NCBI GenBank assembly: GCA_003136335.1 | Contig: PLEA01000500.1 | Coordinates: 1-6,461 of the forward strand | DNA from: Acidobacteriaceae bacterium | GTDB taxonomy: Bacteria; Acidobacteriota; Terriglobia; Terriglobales; SbA1 | DNA: 6,461 nucleotides | Direction of reading: 5' to 3' | Shown here: piece after piece, positions 1 through 4,438 of the stretch | How positions within the stretch are numbered: position 1 is the first letter of the stretch | Layout of the letters: every line of letters begins with the position of its first letter | Notes under the pieces: generated by a model | What the model was told of the DNA's origin: nothing | The model's input: only the letters and a program-made list of their open reading frames with translations | The model's database searches: none | Translations under genes and position numbers: made by a program

Positions 1-242
1 AAAAGGCAACCCCAGTAATACACCCCGGACACTTCAAAAAACTCCCGGGTAGCCTGGCAAAAAAACTGAATCAGGGAGTGGGCTCCGGACCGTTCCCCGG
101 CTTTGGCCGCAATACGGGCCACCAGCTTCTGGAAGCCCTCATCCGATCCCGGGGCAAAACTGTTTTCCGGGGGAATGGCCGGACTGCCACCAGAAATGCT
201 TAGTTCTGCACCGGAAGTGGAAGAATAGGGTTCGGGATTCAC
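1..242 (-). CDS. Probable GAF-domain sensor protein, N-terminal part only (runs off left edge)
   Basis: Read leftwards on the minus strand, an open frame of 80 codons starts at a GTG (242-240) and leaves the window. An in-frame TAG lies at 257-255. The first ~35 residues are Ser/Pro/Gly-rich and look disordered. From about residue 36 the sequence becomes amphipathic and helical, with key stretches FQKLVARIAAKAGE and LIQFFCQATREFF followed by a GVYYW strand. This resembles the entry helix and first strand of GAF domains in bacterial sensor kinases, cyclases and regulators. The output domain lies outside the window, so the function is unknown. Codon choice looks coding, though less GC3-biased than the chemotaxis genes. 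The GTG has no clear Shine-Dalgarno; another in-frame GTG at codon 41 is possible but would cut into the predicted domain. It is divergent from the che operon and could share its control region. The GAF call is inferred from pattern only. Confidence 0.5.
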   Translation of the reverse strand, partial: MNPEPYSSTSGAELSISGGSPAIPPENSFAPGSDEGFQKLVARIAAKAGERSGAHSLIQFFCQATREFFEVSGVYYWGCL

Positions 243-262
243 AAGTGCTTGAATCTATTGGG

Positions 263-291
263 AAACTACCTGTCATCTCAATTTGAGTCAA
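263..291 (-). promoter_or_regulatory. Candidate promoter of the divergent minus-strand gene
   Basis: On the minus strand a TTGACT hexamer (291-286, five of six matches to the sigma-70 -35 consensus) is followed after 17 nt by TAGTTT (268-263), a weak -10 match (three of six). This would start transcription about 15 nt upstream of the proposed GTG at 242. The TTGACT overlaps an 11-bp palindrome (277-287), which would suit an operator. The weak -10 keeps this tentative. Confidence 0.25.
277..287. repeat. 11-bp palindrome CTCAA-T-TTGAG
   Basis: Perfect inverted repeat with 5-bp arms (277-281 and 283-287) around one central base. It overlaps the candidate -35 element of the minus-strand gene, as a repressor site might. 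The arms are short and such palindromes arise by chance, so only the symmetry is certain. Confidence 0.35.
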
Positions 292-328
292 GTGAAATGG
301 GGGAAGGGGTGCCTTGGTGTGAAATCCC

Positions 329-361
329 GAGACAAATGTGAGATTTTGTCTCAGAGTGAGA
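329..361. repeat. Overlapping inverted repeats, GAGACAAA/TTTGTCTC and TGAGA/TCTCA
   Basis: GAGACAAA (329-336) and TTTGTCTC (345-352) form a perfect 8-bp inverted repeat around an 8-nt spacer. Inside and beside it, TGAGA (339-343), TCTCA (349-353) and TGAGA (357-361) can pair in two alternative ways, so three mutually exclusive hairpins or dyads exist. GAGAC recurs at 386-390. There is no T-tract on either strand after the stem, so it is not a typical intrinsic terminator. It sits mid-way between two divergent genes, which suits an operator or a structured leader. The repeats are directly visible; the role is inferred. Confidence 0.45.
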
Positions 362-429
362 AATGGCTGACTCTCCAACTGGAATGAGACGCCTCTAACC
401 TGGAAGCCCTTTCCCGCGCTCTCTCTGCA

Positions 430-490
430 TTCACGTAAGTCTTTTACTTACTTAAATATATCAGTCATTACTTTCGTTTTCTAAATAAGG
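430..490 (+). promoter_or_regulatory. AT-rich probable promoter region of the che operon, with GTAAGT-N5-ACTTAC dyad
   Basis: Bases 441-488 contain only 10 G/C out of 48 (about 21%), sharply lower than the GC-rich genes around, as expected of a promoter and upstream-element zone. A perfect 6-bp dyad, GTAAGT (435-440) and ACTTAC (446-451), lies at its left edge, and TTAC is repeated in tandem there. A possible sigma-70 pair is TTCACG (430-435) with TTAAAT (452-457), 16-nt spacing and four of six matches each; other -10-like hexamers are TATATC (457-462) and TAAATA (482-487). No single pair is convincing, so the region is called rather than an exact start point. Transcripts from here would carry an untranslated leader of up to about 90 nt before the GTG at 552. 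Confidence 0.4.
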
Positions 491-528
491 TTGGGGTGGC
501 CCGGCCATTGCACGTTCGCGGACACAAG

Positions 529-546
529 CTTCTCGCAAGCGAGGGG
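529..546 (+). promoter_or_regulatory. Hairpin overlapping the ribosome binding site of the TonB-like gene
   Basis: CTTCTCG (529-535) can pair with CGAGGGG (540-546) around a CAAG tetraloop, giving a 7-bp RNA stem with two G-U pairs. The 3' arm contains most of the AGGGGG Shine-Dalgarno (542-547) that serves the GTG start at 552. Folding would therefore hide the ribosome binding site of the first gene of the operon. Pairing is read from the sequence; a regulatory effect is inferred. Confidence 0.4.
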
Positions 547-551
547 GAATT

Positions 552-896
552 GTGTCCCAAAGAACTGCGGCGGCCCTGCTGGCTGTTTTGACCCTGGCAG
601 TCACGGTTGGTCTGGGGCAGGTGGGGGCGCAACAAGCTCAGAGCGAAGAAATGGTCCGCCGGGCAAAAAGTAAGGTGCAGCCCGCAAACCCAGATCTGGC
701 GCGGAAGATGAATATTGCGGGCACTGTCAAGATTGAAGTGGTGGTGGCGCCCAACGGCATGGTGAAGGGTGCCCGCGCGGTGGGTGGTCACCCGGTCTTG
801 GCCAATGCGGCGCTCGTTGCCGCCAGGAAATGGCGTTTTGAACCGGCGTCGGCAGAGACTTCCGGAGTAATCGACTTCAAGTTCGAGCCGCGGTAG
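552..896 (+). CDS. Small secreted TonB C-terminal-domain protein
   Basis: A 114-residue protein. The GTG start at 552 follows AGGGGG (542-547) with a 4-nt gap. Residues 1-26 form a hydrophobic signal peptide with a plausible signal peptidase I site after V-G-A (residue 26), so the ~88-residue mature protein should act outside the cytoplasmic membrane; an uncleaved anchor is the alternative. Residues 56-96 match the TonB_C fold: [14 protein letters not shown], then a [20 protein letters not shown] block with the family's alternating strand, helix and Trp-Arg-Phe pattern. True TonB also has a membrane anchor contacting ExbB/ExbD and a long Pro-rich spacer. Here the spacer is only ~30 residues and not Pro-rich, so energy transduction to an outer-membrane receptor is doubtful; a binding or scaffolding role is as likely. 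It leads the chemosensory operon, 26 nt before the receptor gene. The family call is good; function is unknown. Confidence 0.8.
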   Translation: MSQRTAAALLAVLTLAVTVGLGQVGAQQAQSEEMVRRAKSKVQPANPDLARKMNIAGTVKIEVVVAPNGMVKGARAVGGHPVLANAALVAARKWRFEPASAETSGVIDFKFEPR

Positions 897-911
897 CCGG
901 GCTGGCCGCGG
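888..911 (+). promoter_or_regulatory. GC-rich hairpin between the TonB-like and receptor genes
   Basis: CCGCGG occurs at 888-893 and again at 906-911 and is self-complementary, so the two copies form a 6-bp all-GC stem; C897-C898 may also pair with G904-G905 inside the loop. The TAG stop of the upstream gene (894-896) is in the loop and the 3' arm touches the first two bases of the receptor gene's GGAGGAG Shine-Dalgarno (910-916). Ribosomes finishing the first gene would melt it, a usual arrangement for translational coupling. It has no T-tract, so it is not a terminator. Confidence 0.4.
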
Positions 912-922
912 AGGAGATAGGG

Positions 923-2905
923 ATGACAATCGGCAAGAAGTTATATACGAGTTTCGGCATCATCCTCACTATGGTAGTGGTGTTGTTCCTGGTGAACTGG
1001 TCGGCCGTGCAGCGGGAGCACGCGGCCAAAGCCGCCGCCGCGGCGTCTCTGGAGCTGGCCGATAGCACCAACGCGGTCCGCTTCCAGATGATGCAGAACC
1101 GCCTCTACCTCAGCAACTACTTGTTAAGCGGCGACACGCGCGAAGTGGACCGCATGAATGAGGGCCTGCGCACCCTCAACGAGAAAATGGAACAGGGCAA
1201 AAATCTGGCTAACTCCGACCAGGTCAAAAACGCGCTGGCCAAGGTGCAGCAACTGGAACAGGCATGGAGCAAGGAATTCGCGCAGCCCTTGATCGATAAG
1301 CGAAAAGACGTGGACTCTGGCAACGCCACCGTGGCCGAACTGCAAATCTACTACCTGCAAAAAGACGCTTCTTCCTGGGTGAAGAACTCCACCGATTCGC
1401 TCGATGTCGCCGACGGCGAGAATCGCAAGCTGGTGGACGAGCGCCGCAAGTCGGACGAGACTGCAGCCACGGCGACGATCATCGTATCGTTGTTCAGCAC
1501 CCTGCTGGCGTTGTCTCTGGGCGCGGCGGTCGCCTACCGGACCGCCAAGTCGATTACCAAGCCGCTCAACGACCTGATGGGCGTGGCGCGGGGCATTGGC
1601 AACACCGGCGATCTGGAGCACAACATTGATCTGACTCGCGACGATGAAATCGGCGAACTGGCCCGCACCTTCCACAAGATGGTCACTTACCTCAAGGAGA
1701 TGGCGGGGGTATCCGAATCCATCGCCGGAGGCGACCTCACCTTGGAAGTGAAACCGCGATCTTCGCACGACACCCTGGGCAACGCCTTCGCCCGCATGGT
1801 GGAAGGTCTGGCCGGGCTGGTGCGCAGCGTGCGCGACGCCTCGTCGCAGGTGGCCAGCGCCTCCAACCAGGTGGCGGGCGCCTCCGACGATGCCGCCAAG
1901 ATCGGATTGCAGGCGGCCTCCGCCATCGATGAAGTGACCAGCACCATGCATGAGATGAGCGTCAACGTACAGAACATGGTAAAGAGCACCCAGGTGCAGG
2001 CCTCCAGCGTCAGCGAGACTTCCGCCTCCATCGATCAGATGGTGGCCTCGATTCAGCGCGTCGCCGATACGGCCAAGGTATTGCTCGACATCTCCAACCG
2101 CTCGCGCGAGGAAGTTCACAACGGCATCGGCACCATGGAGAAAGCCACCGACGGCCTGAACCGCATCAACACCACCATCACCTCTTCGGGCCAGATCATT
2201 GGAGCCCTGGGACAACGCGCCGACGATATTGGCAAGATCATCGAAGTCATCGACGATCTCGCCGAGCAGACCAACCTTCTGGCCTTGAACGCCGCCATTG
2301 AGGCGGCGCGCGCCGGAGAACACGGTCTGGGATTTGCCGTCGTCGCCGACGAGGTGCGCAAGCTGGCCGAGAAATCGGCGCAGTCCACCAAGGAAATCTC
2401 GGAGCTGATCCAGAGCATTCAGAAGGAAGCCCGCAAGGCGGTCGAGAACATGGACCGCTCCACCAGTATCGTCAACGAGGGACTCGAACTGGGCGGGGAG
2501 CTGAACTCCGCGCTGCGCAAGATTTCCAACGTGGTCACCGAGGTCTACAAATTCGCCCAGGAAATTGGTGCGGCCACCAACGAACAGTCGCACGGCTCGT
2601 CGCAGATCGCGCGCGCCACTACCCGGCTGAACGAAATCACCCACGAAATTAACTCCGCAGTGGAGGAACAAGCTTCGGGAGCGCAGGCTGTGGTCAAGGC
2701 GATGGAGCGGATGCGCGAACTGGTGCAGCAGTCCACCTCGGGTTCGACCGAACTGGCGGCATCTTCCGAGCAGATGTCGAAGATGTCGCGCGGCCTGCTG
2801 GAATTTATCGACCGCTTTGCCCTGGCGGAGGCTTCGCGCACACAGACCAGCCAGGAGACTCCCGGCCGCAACGCGCGCCGTGCCGCGGCGGCAGCGCAGT
2901 TCTAA
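923..2905 (+). CDS. mcp: Methyl-accepting chemotaxis protein with CHASE3-like sensor domain and tandem HAMP
   Basis: A 660-residue membrane chemoreceptor that controls CheA through CheW. The ATG at 923 is preceded by GGAGGAG (910-916) with 6-nt spacing. Order: TM1 ~11-27; extracytoplasmic helical domain ~28-182 with a CHASE3-like signature ([12 protein letters not shown], 60-71); TM2 ~184-206; HAMP ~207-258 (Pro213, DEIGEL 241-246); a second HAMP-like unit ~259-305 ([10 protein letters not shown], then [10 protein letters not shown]); long coiled-coil signalling hairpin ~306-645. The hairpin tip is the highly conserved segment around E460-R463-E466 ([15 protein letters not shown]), which contacts CheW and CheA. 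Methylatable Glu/Gln pairs are expected on both hairpin arms, but exact sites were not assigned. The C-terminus is Ala/Arg-rich and ends AAAAAQF; it lacks an NWETF-type CheR-tethering pentapeptide. No ligand can be named. Family and topology are secure; the CHASE3 label is pattern-based. Confidence 0.95.
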   Translation: MTIGKKLYTSFGIILTMVVVLFLVNWSAVQREHAAKAAAAASLELADSTNAVRFQMMQNRLYLSNYLLSGDTREVDRMNEGLRTLNEKMEQGKNLANSDQVKNALAKVQQLEQAWSKEFAQPLIDKRKDVDSGNATVAELQIYYLQKDASSWVKNSTDSLDVADGENRKLVDERRKSDETAATATIIVSLFSTLLALSLGAAVAYRTAKSITKPLNDLMGVARGIGNTGDLEHNIDLTRDDEIGELARTFHKMVTYLKEMAGVSESIAGGDLTLEVKPRSSHDTLGNAFARMVEGLAGLVRSVRDASSQVASASNQVAGASDDAAKIGLQAASAIDEVTSTMHEMSVNVQNMVKSTQVQASSVSETSASIDQMVASIQRVADTAKVLLDISNRSREEVHNGIGTMEKATDGLNRINTTITSSGQIIGALGQRADDIGKIIEVIDDLAEQTNLLALNAAIEAARAGEHGLGFAVVADEVRKLAEKSAQSTKEISELIQSIQKEARKAVENMDRSTSIVNEGLELGGELNSALRKISNVVTEVYKFAQEIGAATNEQSHGSSQIARATTRLNEITHEINSAVEEQASGAQAVVKAMERMRELVQQSTSGSTELAASSEQMSKMSRGLLEFIDRFALAEASRTQTSQETPGRNARRAAAAAQF

Positions 2906-2954
2906 CGCCGTGCAAGCAGGCTGGGATCAGAACTTGAAAACCGATCTTGAAATT

Positions 2955-3473
2955 ATGAGCCGTGAACTCCATATCGTGGGCTTCAAAGTGGGCCGTGAGA
3001 CCTACGGCGTTCCTATCACTTCCCTGCACGAGATCGTGCGCGTACCGGAGATTACTGCGGTACCCGACGCGCCCGATTATCTGGAAGGGGTGATCAATCT
3101 GCGCGGCAAGATCGTTTCCGTCATGGACCTGCGCAAGCGTTTCGGAGATAACCAGGCCACGGTTCGAAAGCAAAATCGCATCCTGGTGGTCGAGCATGCC
3201 GGCCGGCTGGCGGGGCTGATTGTGGATTCGGCCTCCGAAGTACTGAAGATTCCCGCTGAAGCCGTGGAACCTCCGCCGGCCGTGTTTCAGGAAGGCGGCC
3301 TGAACTGCGTCACTGGCCTGGGCAAGGTCGGAGGACGTCTGGTGGTGCTGCTGGATATGAGCAAACTGCTGGCTCCGGGCAGCCTGCAGATCAAAACCGA
3401 ATCAAGCGAAAAAAAGACGAGCAAAAAGAAGACGACAGCCAAGGCCGAGGCGCTGAGCGCAACGGCCAAGTAA
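2955..3473 (+). CDS. cheW: CheW chemotaxis coupling protein with lysine-rich C-terminal tail
   Basis: A 172-residue CheW that bridges receptor tips and the CheA P5 domain in cytoplasmic arrays. The fold runs from residue 6 to about 143: HIVGFKVGRETYGVPI opens the first SH3-like barrel, GVINLRGKIVSVMDLRKRF (45-63) carries the conserved N-L-R-G and D-L-R core, and VTGLGKVGGRLVVLLDMSKLL closes the domain. The last ~25 residues are an extra Lys/Ser/Thr/Ala tail (KKTSKKKTTAKA) not needed for the fold and similar to a linker in the neighbouring CheA. Start choice is uncertain: ATG 2955 gives the normal CheW N-terminus but has no Shine-Dalgarno, whereas an in-frame TTG at 2934 has GGGA (2923-2926) at 7 nt and would add seven residues. 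An in-frame GTG at 2910 is also open. It follows the receptor gene by 49 nt. A slippery heptamer lies in the tail-coding region (3410-3416). Confidence 0.94.
   Translation: MSRELHIVGFKVGRETYGVPITSLHEIVRVPEITAVPDAPDYLEGVINLRGKIVSVMDLRKRFGDNQATVRKQNRILVVEHAGRLAGLIVDSASEVLKIPAEAVEPPPAVFQEGGLNCVTGLGKVGGRLVVLLDMSKLLAPGSLQIKTESSEKKTSKKKTTAKAEALSATAK
3410..3416 (+). promoter_or_regulatory. In-phase A AAA AAG slippery heptamer near the end of cheW
   Basis: The cheW codons GAA AAA AAG (3408-3416) make the heptamer A AAA AAG in exactly the phase used for -1 frameshifting in E. coli dnaX. After a -1 slip the next codons from 3416 have no stop up to the cheR ATG at 3527, and that frame is the cheR frame. 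A hairpin follows at 3443-3467. There is no purine-rich stimulatory Shine-Dalgarno just upstream, and the hairpin is farther away than usual (26 nt), so use as a real frameshift signal is uncertain. Confidence 0.35.
3443..3467 (+). promoter_or_regulatory. GC-rich stem-loop at the 3' end of cheW
   Basis: GGCC (3443-3446) pairs with GGCC (3464-3467), and GCGC (3450-3453) pairs with GCGC (3457-3460) around a TGA triloop; a symmetric 3x3 internal loop (GAG/AAC) separates the two stems. It ends four bases before the cheW stop at 3471. No T-run follows directly (the TTTTT at 3491-3495 is over 20 nt away), so it is not a good terminator. It could stabilise the upstream message, or stimulate slippage at 3410-3416. 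Confidence 0.4.
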
Positions 3474-3526
3474 GCACACGACATTTCGCAGTTTTTGAAT
3501 TCAGCTTCACGAGAACGAGAAAACGC

Positions 3527-4438
3527 ATGAGTGCATCCGGAGCCGCACCTGCTCCCATACTGACGGAAGCGGAATTGAAGTTGTTGCAGGCGCTCGTCTA
3601 CCAGGAGTGCGGCATGCACTTCGACGAGCGCCGCACCCACTTCCTGCAGGACCGGCTGCTGCGCCGCCTGAAGGAATGCCGGCTCGATTCTTTTTACTCC
3701 TACTACCGTTTGCTGATCAGCAACCAGGGCAAGGACGAACTGTCTAAGCTGCTGGAGAACCTGACGGTCAACGAGACCAGCTTCTTCCGCCACAAGGCAC
3801 AACTGGATTTGTTTCAGAAAACCGTGCTGGAGGAGTTGTTCAAGCACAAGAGTTCGCGGCGCGAGTACTCCATCCGCATCTGGAGCGCGGGTTGCTCCAC
3901 CGGCCAGGAAGCTTACACCCTGGCCATGCTGGTGATTGACGCGCTGGCGTATTACTACTTGCGTAATCCCCTGCCCCTGGAATTGCCGCTGCGCAAGCCC
4001 CTGGTGCCGCCCCCGTGGCGGGTGGAAGTGCTGGCCAGCGACATCAGCTACTCCGTATTGCGGACGGGGCAGGACGGAACCTACAGCGAGAACCAGATGT
4101 CCATGGTCGATTACGGCTACCGTCTGCGCTACTTCGACAAAGTGGGCGAACGCTACGCCATCAAGAAGCCGCTGAAAGAGATGGTGCACTTCGACTTTCA
4201 TAATCTGAAAACGGAGTACCTGCCGCAGCGCAACGATGTGATCTTCTGCCGCAACGTGATGATGTACTTCGATGAGGCCGAGCAGAAGCGCCTGATCGAA
4301 AAGTTCTACCGCTGCTTAAATCCCGGCGGATCTCTGTTTGTGGGCCATGCGGAGAGCCTTCTGGGCCTCACGAACAAGTTCCAAATGGTGCACAAGGACA
4401 GCGGAACGGCGTACCAGCGGCTTGAGGTGAGAGAGTGA
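3527..4438 (+). CDS. cheR: CheR, chemoreceptor glutamate O-methyltransferase
   Basis: A 303-residue cytoplasmic enzyme that transfers methyl from S-adenosylmethionine to receptor glutamates for adaptation; its likely substrate is the receptor encoded two genes upstream. The all-helical N-terminal domain (~10-95) contains LTVNETSFFR. The Rossmann domain has SAM motif I at W119-S-A-G-C-S-T-G126 followed by QEAYTLAM, the acidic strand VEVLASDIS (D172), a TYSENQM segment with the β-subdomain, VHFDFHNL, and the DVIFCRNVMMYF block (237-248) ending in CLNPGGSLFVGHAESL. A Leu/Pro-rich insertion at ~144-164 (YYYLRNPLPLELPLRKPLVP, in part) makes the segment between motif I and the second strand longer than in typical CheR. 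No TPR extension is present. ATG 3527 has only a weak GAGA (3517-3520) as Shine-Dalgarno. The TGA stop overlaps the cheA GTG. Confidence 0.95.
   Translation: MSASGAAPAPILTEAELKLLQALVYQECGMHFDERRTHFLQDRLLRRLKECRLDSFYSYYRLLISNQGKDELSKLLENLTVNETSFFRHKAQLDLFQKTVLEELFKHKSSRREYSIRIWSAGCSTGQEAYTLAMLVIDALAYYYLRNPLPLELPLRKPLVPPPWRVEVLASDISYSVLRTGQDGTYSENQMSMVDYGYRLRYFDKVGERYAIKKPLKEMVHFDFHNLKTEYLPQRNDVIFCRNVMMYFDEAEQKRLIEKFYRCLNPGGSLFVGHAESLLGLTNKFQMVHKDSGTAYQRLEVRE
4424..4438 (+). promoter_or_regulatory. cheA ribosome binding site and GTGA stop-start overlap
   Basis: GAGGTGA (4424-4430), a strong anti-16S match, lies inside the last codons of cheR and 4 nt before GTG 4435. The GTG start shares four bases (GTGA) with the TGA stop of cheR (4436-4438). 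This overlap decides the cheA start and predicts translational coupling, giving linked amounts of CheR and CheA. Confidence 0.75.

Noticed and set aside
329..352. Intrinsic terminator
   Set aside because: The 8-bp stem is only moderately GC-rich and no T-tract follows on either strand.
139..378. 79-codon minus-strand frame across the divergent region
   Set aside because: Overlaps the better GAF-like frame in another phase, has low-complexity content and crosses the inverted repeats; no family resemblance.
491..673. 60-codon plus-strand frame overlapping the TonB-like gene
   Set aside because: Out of phase with the gene that has signal peptide, ribosome binding site and TonB_C domain; composition looks non-coding.
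1124..2671. 515-codon minus-strand open frame opposite the receptor gene
   Set aside because: It is the antisense shadow of a GC-rich, codon-biased gene; its product is rich in Gly, His, Val and Leu with no recognisable domain, while the plus strand encodes a complete receptor.
3443..3495. Terminator after cheW
   Set aside because: The T5 run at 3491-3495 lies over 20 nt past the stem, and cheR follows on the same strand as an operon member.
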